This document shows, piece after piece, positions 31,740-42,050 of a stretch of 45,000 nucleotides of DNA. A program made the position numbers and the translations under genes. Position 1 is the stretch's first letter; each line of letters begins with the position of its first letter. The notes below the pieces were generated by a model, which made no database searches, was not told the origin of the DNA, and worked only from the letters and a program-made list of their open reading frames with translations. Origin of the DNA: Diphasiastrum complanatum (lineage: Eukaryota > Streptophyta > Lycopodiopsida > Lycopodiales > Lycopodiaceae). The stretch is taken from positions 17,839,723 through 17,884,722 of the forward strand of contig CM055102.1 in assembly GCA_029204225.1 (NCBI GenBank). Reading direction: 5' to 3'.

Positions 31740-32340
31740 AGTTGATCATAATCTCTTGATCAGCCATGTCGAGTGAATAGCATCAAAATCACACATTAGG
31801 CATTGAATTTGAGCTATTCCAAGTGATAGGTACCAGATTCAAGCTATTTCAATATCTTGAAGTCACTCTTCTATTGGTTTTGTCACTCAATGGACAATCT
31901 CGAATGATAAAGGCCAGAAATACAACTATCTTTAATGGTAGATAGCAAATTTGAGCAATTTGATGTGATAGAGATCAAATGTCAACAATAATTGGTGCAA
32001 CAAAATACACTAGATCTGAAACTAATTGAGTCTAATAACTTAATGAGCCATGTTGGGTGATAAGAAAAAAAATTACACATTGGGCATCAAATTTTGGCAT
32101 TCCCAAATGATAGGCAACAAATTTAATCTATTTGGATGAAATCCCTCAAACTTGATCACTCTATGAGAAGCCTCAGGTGAGAAGTGCCAAAATGAGACTT
32201 TTTACATTGATAGACATCAAGTTTGAGCTATCTCATGTGATGCTGGTTAATTATGATTACTCAATGGGCTATGTCAAGCGACAGGGACCAAAATAGAGTT
32301 GTTTCACATGTAAGTATCAAATTCAAGTTACTTGATATTT
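31740..32340. repeat. Degenerate repeat field, right part
   Basis: Continues the word set of the left part, for example GAGCTATTCCAAGTGATAGG near 31811-31830, AATGAGCCATGTTGGGTGAT near 32042 and GAGCTATCTCATGTGATG near 32225. Confidence 0.6.
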
Positions 32341-32394
32341 CCAAACTCGGAATTTTGAAGATTTTGATGATTTCTTAATAATGACAAATATTTA

Positions 32395-33720
32395 CTAATT
32401 ACTGCTTAGAATATCTATCTTATGAGATAAAATATTCATGAGTAACTCTGTTTGCAGCGCTTCTAGTTCAGTCATCTTGAAGGGTTCTTCATCATGAGAA
32501 AACTGCGTATTCATATCCGTTCGTGGATTATTCAGTAGCTGCACAAGTGAAGAATGGACTTCAGTTGCTGCTTTAGCTGCTTCAAGCTCCTCTTCTTCTT
32601 GCAATTGTTTAATCCACTACCTCATACCTTGATATCTCCTCTTTTTGGCATGGAGATTTGGATAGATTCCAGATGTTGTTGGTATATCAGTGAATGGTAT
32701 AGAATCAGCAGGTATTGGATCTGCTACCGATTCTTTCTGCTTTTGTGCTCTGGTAACCACCATCAAGGGTATACTTGGTTCAAGTTGAACTGCTGGTCTT
32801 TGCTTGATTGTTATCAAATTGACAGGAGCTGTAGCAGGTGGCGGCTTCGGTCTTGTTGGACACTCCTTATAGCAATGCCCATAACCACATTCACGACAGA
32901 TACAAATTGGTCTTTGTTTGGACATTCTACAACTCTGTGATTTTATCTACATGCAAAGCATCCTAGTGGCACTCTGGTCCAATTTCTAGATGCTTGTTGT
33001 TGCACAGCAGCATAAATAGCATACTGTTTTGAAAGTCCGTCTCATTATTGTAATTCCATTGCTCGTTGCCTTTGTAAGGTTCTGGTTCCATCAAATTAGC
33101 AGGAGGAGTCGGTTGTGTCAGTGAGGCTGGTAAAGCTAATCTCTCCGGATACCCAAGACGATGTTTGGCTACAGGATCCTTTCCGTAAAGAAGTTCCCAA
33201 TATGCCATTTGTGCATATCATTGATGGATAATCTGAGGATTAAAGTGGCAATAAACAGTCTCATGATCAGGTGAATTGCACAAATGGCAAATACTGGTTT
33301 CTATTTGTTTTTTCAATTGAGGACATTCATTTGCTGTGTGATTGCCCATACAAATGGAACACCAGACATTTTTCCTGGTAGGAAAAGTCTTAGCAAATTT
33401 CTCAGATTTGTTGTTTGTTTTTTCATTGAAATCTGACAAGGCTTTTTTCTTTTCATCAAATTGCGATTGCAACTTTTCCATCTGTATCTGCTAGTTCTTC
33501 CCGAGATCTTGAACTCGTTGAGCATCATCTCTACAATAGCGTTCATATTTGTTGATGCAATAGTGGTGGATGTCGTAGTGGTCTGTCCTGTTGTATAAGG
33601 CAACATACCAATATTCGGCTCATGATCTGAATCTTCATCCTCCTCTCGTATTGCATCGTCCATAGCATTTTGCAAAATTGTGTACTCATTATGGCATTTC
33701 AGCTAACGTCTGATCCTTTA
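32395..33720 (-). pseudogene. Gag-like remnant with four zinc knuckles
   Basis: Read on the minus strand, an acidic segment (EEDEDSDHEPNIGMLPYTTG) leads to a charged segment (LQSQFDEKKKALSDFNEK) and four CCHC boxes: CSICMGNHTANEC (33361-33323), CHLCNSPDHETVYC (33289-33248), CFACR-stop-NHRVVEC (32960-32922) and CRECGYGHCYKEC (32898-32860). Three have CX2CX3HX4C spacing instead of the usual CX4H. A Pro-rich linker and LMVVTRAQKQK follow, as in the gag-protease junction of gypsy elements. Knuckles bind RNA or DNA in the particle. Stops and frame changes split it. No capsid-like domain or protease is recognised, so the gypsy assignment is likely but not proven. Confidence 0.6.
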
Positions 33721-33839
33721 ATCATGGCATTTTCGTTAATCAGCTCGGGTTCGCACTCAGATCTGAGGTGTTTAACCCGTTCAATATAATTCCGAACCAT
33801 TTCTCACTTTCCCATTTTAACTTTACCTAAAAGTAGGAA

Positions 33840-33984
33840 AGGGCCAAAGATTCTGATGTTAGTCAGATTGGGTTTTCTGCCCCACCATAATTCGTGTGGT
33901 GTCATGTGAGAAACACCAGCATGTCCTGTTCTGAATGTAAGCAGCTGTAGCTACTACTTCAGCCCACAATACTCTTGGAGTTTT
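33840..33984 (-). pseudogene. Copia integrase scrap
   Basis: The minus strand encodes KTPRVLWAEVVATAAYIQNR and, after a frame change, GVSHMTPHELWWGRKPNLTN and IRIFG. This is the end of a copia integrase core after the catalytic Glu. It is cut at 33984 by a TGTTGGG end that I take as the gypsy II LTR. Confidence 0.75.
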
Positions 33985-34662
33985 GTTGGGGGTATTCCCA
34001 ACAAAGTGTAAATAAATAAAATCCTCCAATAAAATGTGTTGCGAGGGCATGGCATCCTGCGTGTATAAGCCCATGGCCCAATGAGCACGCAATTGAAGTT
34101 GTAAATAAAATAAACTTGACTTGGGCCTTGTAGTTAAAATAAAACTAGAAGCCTCATTTTTAAACTTAGAGATCACTTTTTAGAGTTGGGTCCAAATTGG
34201 GACTCACATGAATCTTGTGATTTCTAATGTACTTTTGTGGACCCTTGGATCAAGTTGGGTCCAAGATGAATGATTAGGATCATTGTGAATATTAGCCAAT
34301 AAGATTGAGGGGCACGGGCCTTCTCCATTTTATAAAAAGACACCATTTGTACACTATTTCCATGCTTAATGAGAAGGAGGAAACTCTACCATTTTTGGAA
34401 GAGAAGCATCCTCATTTGCTATTCACTACTTGCTATTACTCTTGGTTGTGTTTTCTATTGCTTTCTATTTTCATGTTTATTGTTTGCCATAGTGAATGTT
34501 TTTCCATTAGCAACCATAAGGAGCATTTGAGCTAACCTCCACCTTCACTCTCTTTCTCTCTCTTTCTCTTCTCTTCTCAATCTCTTCTTCTCCATTCCTT
34601 CCCTTCAACCAAACTATGATGAATGTTAGTGTAGAGGAGTAGAGTTAATGAGGAGTAGTATA
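33985..34662 (+). repeat. Gypsy II 5' LTR, left part
   Basis: It starts TGTTGGGGG, cutting into a copia integrase scrap, and contains a TATAAAAAG promoter box near 34332-34340. The LTR is interrupted at 34662 by copia III and would resume at 40503, ending CCCCACA before the gypsy PBS. TGTTGGGG and CCCCACA form imperfect inverted ends. The joined length would be about 813 bp. The start is inferred from the end pair and the break in the integrase scrap. Confidence 0.55.
34658..34662 (+). repeat. Target duplication of copia III, left copy
   Basis: GTATA directly before the LTR, identical to the right copy at 40498-40502. Confidence 0.95.
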
Positions 34663-35312
34663 TGTGAAAGATTCAACTAGTTTCATCACATTTTGCAATA
34701 TTTCCATATTTGGCATATTGAGGCCAAAACTTGTTTTAGACTTAGAGGTTGACTTTTCAAAGTTCATTAGTCTAAATTTCATTTGAATAAACACTTTTCG
34801 AAAGTGTGGGAAAGATAGAATGCGAGTTTGAGTAGATGCAATTTGAATAAGTTGGGTACATTGAATCTAGACCCAAAATTAGTAGGGTTAGCATTTTGGT
34901 GAGAAAGCCAAGTGGCCAAATAGGGTTTTGACCTGTTATAAAAGGATGTAACTCATGGAGAGAGTCATCTTCTCTCTTCTCTATCTCATTTCATACTTAT
35001 ACATAGTTCTCTTGGGTTCTACTATCCATTGGTGCACTATCTTGGTGATTGCTTGCAATTCTATGTGTAGAATGATCTATATTGGTTATTTTTGGATCCA
35101 CACATGTGAAATACAGTAGCGTGATGGTTTTGTATGGATAGCAACAGTAAATAATCATTTCACTCAAGTTTGATCAAATTCTATTAGTGTTTGCATCTCA
35201 AATTGTGTGTAGATGCTGATTTTTCTACATTGGTGAGATTGGTAGTGTATTTCTCTCTCTAACCAAAGATCATTCAAGTAGATTGGATCTTAAGGATCTG
35301 AAATCTTTCACA
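34663..35312 (+). repeat. 5' LTR of copia III
   Basis: 650 bp, TGTGAAAGATTC to GAAATCTTTCACA, with inverted ends TGTGAAAGAT/ATCTTTCACA. A GTTATAAAAGG promoter box lies at about 34934-34944. Against the 3' LTR I count about 23 substitutions and one 12-bp gap near 34681-34693 by eye. Confidence 0.95.
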
Positions 35313-35324
35313 TGGTATCAGAGC
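35313..35324 (+). other. Primer-binding site of copia III
   Basis: TGGTATCAGAGC, the exact copia site for initiator tRNA-Met, stands directly after the LTR. Confidence 0.95.
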
Positions 35325-35912
35325 TTTTGTTTCAGGTTATGAAGGAGAAAATCAGATCTATCAATGATTTGGTGAAGATATCAAGTCTAGAGCATGCTAG
35401 AGAGGATTCTACACCAAAATCGGATTTTTCGCTTTTGTAGATTGGATCTTTTGTAGATCAAAACACTAAACAGGTCAATATACTTGTTCAATTTCAATTT
35501 TTGAATTCACATACTGGATTAGACCGATTTTTGGATCATTGGTTCAGCCTAAGTAGTGTCTTATAAATTGCATATCAAATTTTCAGCATTTGCATGTAGA
35601 TTTGGAATAGTCAATTTTTTGTGATTTTGTCAAAACCCTAATTTTGATTGGATCTCTAGATAGTGAGATTGCTGGACTTCATTTGAGTGTGTTTCAATCT
35701 TAGGAAGTGGCAAAAGTCATTGGATTGAGGATAGATCATAGGTTGATCAAGATTCCATGATTCTATGTGTTGATTTGCTTGGATAAGTGCTAGAAGAGAA
35801 TTTGTGAGATAGTTTCAAATCTTGGTGATTTCTTTTGAAAGCATTTGTTGTTGGTCAAAGGAGTGCTTTGTGCATTGAAGCAGGTTGAAAGAGAAGATCA
35901 GGTCATTGCTAC

Positions 35913-36569
35913 ATGGCAACCTCAAGTGGAGTCATGTTGGAAGCCAATGATAGGCTTACCTCAAGTAACTATTCATTGTGGAAAGTGAGGATGGAGTCAC
36001 TTCTTGAGATGAATGATGTTTTGGATATTATTGTAGGCTTGGAGGAGAGACCAACAACACAACAAGACCAATCGAGGTATGACAAGAGGGCCAAGAAGGC
36101 TCTACACATGATAAAGATGAATGTTACCAATGAACTTCTCAAGGAAGCTGGTAAGTGCACATCATCTTTGGAAGCTTGAAATTCATTGAAGAAGCTTTAT
36201 GAATCCAAGTCTACATCTAGAGTGTTGACTCTAAGAAGGCAAATCTTTTCTTGTTTGCAAAAGAATGAAGAAAGTCCAAGTACTTTTTTTTTTAGAATGA
36301 AAGCATTAAATGATGAGTTAGCTTGCATAGATGAAAGCATTAAGGAAGGAGAGCTTATTCAAGTGATTCTTAATGGCTTGTTGGATGCTCATGCTAACAT
36401 TGCTCAAAGTATTGCTATTCAAAAGACTTTGCCAAGTTTGATGGATCTTCAAGAGATCTTTATCAATGAGGAATATATAGGCTTCAAGCAAGAGGTGGAT
36501 CTACATCGACACTTCAAGAGGATGCTATGTTCACAAAGGGAAAAGCAAAACCAAAAGCAAGTGGTCTAA
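35913..36569 (+). pseudogene. Copia III gag
   Basis: The frame starts ATG at 35913 (MATSSGVMLEANDRLTSSNY) and shows YSLWKVRMESLLEMNDVLDI, MIKMNVTNELLKEAG, RVLTLRRQIFSCLQ and LACIDESIKEGELIQVILNG, the order of a plant copia gag. One in-frame TGA at 36177-36179 takes the place of the Trp expected in EAW-NSLKKLYES. Two more frame changes around 36510-36582 separate it from the zinc knuckle. It would assemble the particle. Confidence 0.92.
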
Positions 36570-36582
36570 AGGGCAAGATCAA

Positions 36583-37455
36583 GTGGATGCTTCTTCAAGT
36601 GGCAAAAAGAAGGATAGATCAAAGCTCAAGTGCTTCTATTGTGGCATCAAAGGACACTTTGCAAGTGAGTGCTACAAGAAGAAGAGAGATCAAGGAGACA
36701 AACAAGGTAATCTTACTCTTGATAAGGATGGTTTGGATGTTCAAGATGCAAATGATGATGCTTTTGTGATGTCTTCATGTATGCTTGCTAATGATGGAGA
36801 TCTAGATCCTTGGTGGATTGATAGTGGAGCAAGTTCACACATGACCTTTCACAAAGAGTACTTCACTTCTTTGTTGGCATATGGAGATGACAAGAGGGTG
36901 ATCTACACGGCCAATGATGGTGAGTGTGCAATCAAAGGGATTGGTACAATTCCTAATCCTCTCTCTACAAATAGGAATGTTCATTTGGAAGATGTCTTGT
37001 TTATTCCATCTATTACCAAGAATTTTCTTAGTGTGAGTCAAATGCTAAGTAAGGGCCTCAAGGTGGAGTATGATGGAGATGCTTGTTTGATCAAAAGGAA
37101 GAATGTCTTGATTGGAAAAGGTAAAAGGCAAGGGAAGTTGCTCAAACTTTATGCTTGTGTTATTGCTAACCAAGTTGGATGTGTTGCAAGGGAGCAAATT
37201 TCTATTCAAGAGGTTTGGCACAAAAGGATGGGACACCTCAACTTTAAGTCATTGGAGGTAATGGCAAGGAAGAAGGTTGTGATTGGTCTTCCAAGTTCCT
37301 TAAGTAATGACAAGCATGTTTGTGAGTCTTGTGCTTTGTTTAAGTCGCATAGACTACCTTATACTAGATCTATTTCTAAATCTACAAAGCCTTTTCAACT
37401 TGTACATTCGGATATTCATGGATTTACTACAATTAGCAATAGTGGAGCTATGTAA
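36583..37455 (+). pseudogene. Copia III zinc knuckle, protease, pre-integrase
   Basis: A 290-codon open frame. Zinc knuckle CFYCGIKGHFASEC (CX2CX4HX4C) lies at about residues 18-31, protease WWIDSGASSHMTF at about 76-88, VLFIPSITKNFLSVSQML further on, and pre-integrase VWHKRMGHLNFKSLEVMARK with CESCALFKSHR near the end. The first integrase Asp is in FQLVHSDIHG. A frame change after 37455 leads into the integrase core. Confidence 0.93.
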
Positions 37456-38340
37456 CATTCATTGACATTTTTAGTAGATTTTGTTGGATCTATCTACTAA
37501 AGAGCAAGGATGAAGTGTATGATGTCTTTGTCAAGTTCAAGAATGCAAGGGAGAACCAATTTTCCACAAAGATCAAGTGCTTGAGAGGTGACAATGGTGG
37601 TGAGTACATATCTAACAAGTTCAAGGCCTTTTGTGATGAGCATGGGATTAAGAGGGAGTATACAACATCAAGGACCCCACAACAAAATGGAGTGGCTGAA
37701 AGGAAGTATAGGACTTTATGTGAAAGTGCTAAAGCTATGAGGTTAAGTGCTAATCTTGACAAACCATTTTGGGATCAAGCTTTGTTGTGTGCCAATTTCT
37801 TGTGCAAAAGGTGGCCGAGTGCTATTTTGGATGGAAGGACACCTTTTGAGATGCTATTCAAGAGGAGGCCGAGTGTCAACTTTCTAAGAACCTTTGGATG
37901 CACATGCTATGTCAACATTACTCTTGATGATAGGACCAAGGAGGATCCATCTTCAAGAAGAGGTATTTTTGTTGGATATAGTGAGGTGAGTAAAGCCTAC
38001 AAGGTTGACATTCCTTCTACTAACAAAGTGATTGTTGGTAGAGATGTCATTTTTTATGAGGAGAACATTCCAAAGGTGTCTTCAAGCATGATTGATGGTA
38101 AAGTGGATGGATCTAAAATTCTTGATGTTGATGAGAAGGATCCTACTTTGGATGGTGGTGATGATGGACCTTCATCAAGTCAAAAGCCAAGGAGAACATC
38201 AAGAGAAAGACAAGTACCTTCAAGGCTCACATATGATCAAAAGGGTAAGCAAGTAGTTTCTGGAAATTATGTTGCTTTCCTAACCTATTTGGATGAGCCT
38301 ACAAGTGTAGATCAAGCAAGGAAAGAAGAGGAGTGGATCC
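37456..38340 (+). pseudogene. Copia III integrase and linker
   Basis: The core continues at VYDVFVKFKNARENQF, with the second Asp in LRGDNGGEYI and the Glu in PQQNGVAERKYR. FGCTCYVNITLDDRTKEDPS and RRGIFVGYSEVSKAYKV follow, then the acidic linker and RRTSRERQVPSRLTYDQKGK that in copia stands before RT. From 37515 the frame is open through to 38594. The last copia-like residues are EEEWIQPMDLEYRSVMKSGT. Confidence 0.9.
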
Positions 38341-38374
38341 AACCAATGGATCTTGAGTATCGATCTGTTATGAA

Positions 38375-39280
38375 GAGTGGAACATCTTTTGGAGGATCTT
38401 CTTGTGTACATGGAGCTATGCAAGTGGATGGATGTTATCTTGCTGTAAAATCAAGTAATGGATCTGGAAAACAAATTTTGTTCAATGAATTTGATGGTCA
38501 AGTTGAAGATCAAGAGGTTGATCTCAAAGCGCTTCAACTAGTCAAAAGGGAAGTTGGCAATTTGGAGCTAGTCAAGAGCATCAAAGGAGGGTAATTGGCA
38601 AATATGTTATGGATCTATTTTTGCAGCATATTGAAGACTCAAGTAAGGTCAAAGGATCAGTAAGGAAGTGTTGTTCAAGTTTACTTTACTTGTTCTATCT
38701 CATGTTTGAGCAATTTCATGTGGATGTGTGCAAATTGTCAAGATATGGTAAAACTAGCTACATTAGTGAGCATTGTTTTGATGTTGGGTTTGTACTAGCA
38801 TTCTTGGCTGGTTTTGCTGATGAAAATGAAGCTATTGGAGGTTCATTATGTCACTCATTCATGGTCAAGTCATCAAGGCATGATGGTATCTTGAGCCAAG
38901 ATGAAGATGGGGGCTCATTCATGGAGTATCATGGTGGATACAAGGCAACAAAGGACAAAGGAGGAGGAGACATGCAAGAAAAAGTTGATCACTCACATTT
39001 ATTGTTTGTTTGTTGTATTTTTCTAGAGAGTTTAGAGTTGGAAGCATGGTTGAATCATTTCATTTACATTCTAATTGATTCTTCATGTTCTAGTCACATT
39101 TTTACATGTAAAATTGATGTAAGAAATAGTGAAGCATCCCAAGTGGACACTATTCTCTATATCAATTATGGTTGCTTCCATTTTGAGAATTACATGATCA
39201 TTGAAAGGAGATATATTCTTAGGAAGAAGATCATTCTTATGATGGATCAAAGTTCTATTGGCAAAAACTATGCTAGGAGC
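38375..39280 (+). other. Non-copia sequence in place of RT
   Basis: After SVMKSGT the 37515 frame loses all copia likeness but stays open to 38594 (SFGGSSCVHGAMQVDGCYLA onward). A second frame runs 38609-39292 (227 codons) with an aromatic and Cys-containing segment (LLYLFYLMFEQFHVDVCKLS) and later HLLFVCCIFLESLELEAWLN. I recognise no family, and no RT landmark (CKWVFKLK, MDVSNAFL, YVDD) occurs. Copia likeness resumes at about 39281 with HWKLGKRVLRYIIGTQ. It may be a captured host sequence, or filler that stays open because the strand is rich in A and G. Confidence 0.75.
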
Positions 39281-39862
39281 ATTGGAAGCTAGGAAAGCGA
39301 GTTTTGAGGTACATCATTGGAACTCAAGATTTTGGCATATTGTATGAGGGATCATCACCTAATATTTTTGGATTTTCAGATTCGGACTATGCTGGAGATG
39401 TAATGGATAGAAAATCCATTAGTGCTTATTGTATTTTCATAGGTGATGGAGCTATATCATGGATGTCAAAGAAACAAGCCACTATCTCATTGTCATCTAG
39501 TGAGGCCGAGTACAAAGCTCTTACACATTGCACAAAGGAGATGGTATGGATCAAGAGGATGATCAAGGATCTTCAATTGCTGGATTTTTTAGAGAGCCCA
39601 ATCATCTTTTGTGACAATCAATCAGCCCAAAGAATGACATCCAATCCTATCTTTCATGCTAGGAGCAAGCATATTGAGATACAATATCATTTTGTGAGGG
39701 AGCGAGTCATTGCAAAGGAGGTGGAGCTTCAACATGTGTCTTCAAGGGAATGTGCAACTGATATCTTCACCAAAGCATTGGGAAAAGACTTGTTCATGAA
39801 GAATAGGACTTCACTTGGAGTATTATCAAAGTCTATGCTAAAACTAGTTGAAGAGGGAGTGT
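39281..39862 (+). pseudogene. Copia III RNase H
   Basis: The domain reads LRYIIGTQDFGILYEGSS, GFSDSDYAGDVMDRKSISAY, AISWMSKKQATISLSSSEAE, FCDNQSAQRMTSNPIFHARS and the tail ECATDIFTKALGK, all typical of copia RNase H with its acidic residues in place (SDSD, SSEAEY, CDNQSA). The frame is open from 39304 to the stop at 39862-39864, which overlaps the PPT/LTR edge. It would remove the RNA strand of the hybrid. Confidence 0.95.
39850..39859 (+). other. Polypurine tract of copia III
   Basis: GAAGAGGGAG stands just before the 3' LTR start TGTGAAAG. Confidence 0.85.
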
Positions 39863-40497
39863 GAAAGATTCAACTAGTTGCAATATCTCCATATTTGGCA
39901 TATTGAGGCCAAAACTTGTTTTAGACTTAGAGATTGACTTTTCAAAGTTCATTAGTCTAAATTTCATTTGAATAAACACTTTTTGAAAGTGTGGGAAAGA
40001 TAGAATGCGAGTTTGAGTAGATTCAATTTGAATAAGTTGGGTACATTGAATCTAGACCCAAAATTAGTAGGGTTAGCATTTTGGCGGGAAAGCCAAGTGG
40101 CCAAATAGGGTTTTGACCTGTTATAAAAGGATGTAACTCATGGAGAGAGTCATCTTCTCTCTTCTCTATCTCATTTCATGCTTATACATGGTTCTCTTAG
40201 GTTCTACTATCCATTGGTGCACTATCTTGGTGATTGCTTGCAATTCTATGTGTAGAATGATCTATATTTGCTATTTTTGGATCCACACATGTGAAATATA
40301 GTAGCTTGCTGGTTTTTTACGGACAGCAACAGTACATAATTATTTCATTCAAGTTTGATCAAGTTCTATTAGTGTTTGCATCTCAAATTGTGTGTAGATG
40401 CTGATTTTTCTACATTGGTGAGATTGGTAGTGTATTTCTCTTTCTAACCAAAGATCATTCAAGTAGATTGGATCTTAAGGATCTGAGATCTTTCACA
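39860..40497 (+). repeat. 3' LTR of copia III
   Basis: 638 bp, TGTGAAAGATTC to GAGATCTTTCACA, followed by the GTATA duplication at 40498-40502. It lacks 12 bp present in the 5' LTR. Confidence 0.95.
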
Positions 40498-40502
40498 GTA
40501 TA
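40498..40502 (+). repeat. Target duplication of copia III, right copy
   Basis: GTATA, identical to 34658-34662. Confidence 0.95.
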
Positions 40503-40637
40503 GTGGTGAGTAGAGTTAAGGGAGAAAGTCGGAAATTAACTAAAAGTAGCATCTATGCATAGTTAGGCACCTATCTAGTGATCTAATCTTTGTTGACAGG
40601 CGGAAGGGCTATACTACAAAAGATCTTCGACCCCACA
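40503..40637 (+). repeat. Gypsy II 5' LTR, right part
   Basis: 135 bp from the copia III target site to CGACCCCACA. One base further on stands the gypsy PBS, which fixes this as the end of an LTR. Confidence 0.65.
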
Positions 40638-40638
40638 G

Positions 40639-40656
40639 TGGCGCCGTTGCCGGGGA
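40639..40656 (+). other. Primer-binding site of gypsy II
   Basis: TGGCGCCGTTGCCGGGGA is the form found in Athila/Tat-type gypsy elements. It stands one base after the LTR end. Confidence 0.93.
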
Positions 40657-41000
40657 TAGGTTTTCACTAACTAGTTTAGTTGCATTTTAGCTATTTTCTT
40701 GCTTTTTAGAGTAGTTTAGGTAGATTTTTGGGAGTTTAGAGTTAGTTTTCTGTATTTTTTTGTGTTTGGACTATTCACAGGTAGCGGAGGAGGTGTGAGA
40801 GGGTAGAGGAGGCCCTAAACAACCTCTAAGGGCTTGAAACCCAAACCAATCATCCAAAAAACTCAAAAAACACACCAATTTACATTTTGGAGGGAAAAAG
40901 AGCCAAAAAACACTCATCAGATTTTTATATCTCCAAAATCAGTGGGAATTAACCCTTGCATGACTGGCAGCAGCTCTAGGGTGCTGTCCCAGACCTACAT

Positions 41001-41715
41001 AGAAGCCTGCGAGAGTTAGTTCCAAGTAGATTGTAAAAATCAGAGAATTATCATAAAAAAATTCAAAAAACCCTTGAAAAAATCCAAAAAAATTCAAATC
41101 TTCATAAGAACTCTCGCAAAGCCCTCTGAAGTTCCATCTCAGTGAGACCAGGACATAGAGAAGCTTGTGAGAGTTAGTTTGATGATTAAGTGCCTCTGCG
41201 AGAGTTCCCAATGAAAAAAAAGATGGAAAAATATCAGTGAACCCTCGCAGACAGTGAATTTTTACTTCCAATGGTCAAGAACTCTCGTAGAGGATTTTAA
41301 AATTCCATCTTAGTGAGACTAGGACACAGAAGATCTTGTGAGAGTTAGTTTGATTTCAGTGAGCAGAAAATTGGATTTAATGTTAAAAAATCATAAGAAC
41401 TCTCGCAGACCCTCTCAATCGATTTAGAATGTCAAATTACATCAGTGATGAAGCCTGCGAGAGTTAGTATGAAAATCTGATGAAGATCAAACACAAAAGA
41501 TGATTTTGAACTCTCGCAGACTGTGAAATTTTCACTTATTGCGAGAGTTAATTCTCGCAGAGATCTATAATGAGATCTGACTCAGATCCAGCTACTATGA
41601 AGCTTGCAAGAGTTAATTCTCAGAGATCTAAAAGATATCAAGTTTTTTACCTGCAAAAATAGCTATAGAACCCTTGGACAGCCAACCATCGCACAAGATA
41701 ACCCTCGCAGACTAG
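41001..41715 (+). repeat. Leader array of inverted CTCTCGCAG/CTGCGAGAG motifs
   Basis: The 7-mer CTCGCAG or its complement CTGCGAG occurs eight times, with several one-base variants, in about 700 bp, in both orientations. The complement usually appears as GCCTGCGAGAGTTAGT and the other as GAACTCTCGCAGAC. Neighbouring copies can pair. At 41511-41547 CTCTCGCA and TGCGAGAG enclose a second perfect stem GTGAAA-T-TTTCAC (41523-41535). The stretch lies between PBS and protease, where gag should be, and has no long frame. Confidence 0.85.
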
Positions 41716-41814
41716 ATCAGTGAAAAGATCTGTATTAGATTTAGCTACTGTCAAAATCTCAGGTCAATCAGTGCAAGGAGTAAAAAGTTATCAAGGAAAA
41801 ACCACCGTTACGAG

Positions 41815-42050
41815 GACGAGGTGGTAGTGGTAGATGGAGGATCGGGTGTCAATCTGATCTCCACTACTTTGTACAAGAAATGGGAAAAACAAGGATAGAA
41901 GCCAGCCAGATTCGCCATCAAGCTAGAAAATCAATCCTGTGTGAAACCAAAAGGTGTAGTTGTTGATATTCCCGTAAAGATAGCAGGCATGCAGTATGTG
42001 ATTACTTTTGTGGCCATGGATATACCTGAATGTGAAAGAGCAGTTAACAC
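41815..42050 (+). pseudogene. Gypsy II aspartic protease
   Basis: VVVVDGGSGVNLISTTLYKK gives a DGGSG active site of the retroviral-type aspartic protease, followed after a TAG by ARFAIKLENQSCVKPKGVVV and PVKIAGMQYVITFVAMDIPE, the expected continuation before RT. In the element it would cut the polyprotein. Confidence 0.85.

Larger units (their letters stand above)
34663..40497 (+). mobile_element. Copia III, complete but RT-less LTR retrotransposon
   Basis: A 5.8-kb Ty1/copia element with two matching LTRs, an initiator tRNA-Met PBS, a polypurine tract and a perfect 5-bp target duplication. Gag, zinc knuckle, protease, pre-integrase, integrase and RNase H follow in copia order. The RT domain between integrase and RNase H is absent and unrelated sequence of about 0.9 kb takes its place, so the element could move only with RT in trans. 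It sits inside the LTR of gypsy II, and so inserted after it. Confidence 0.93.
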
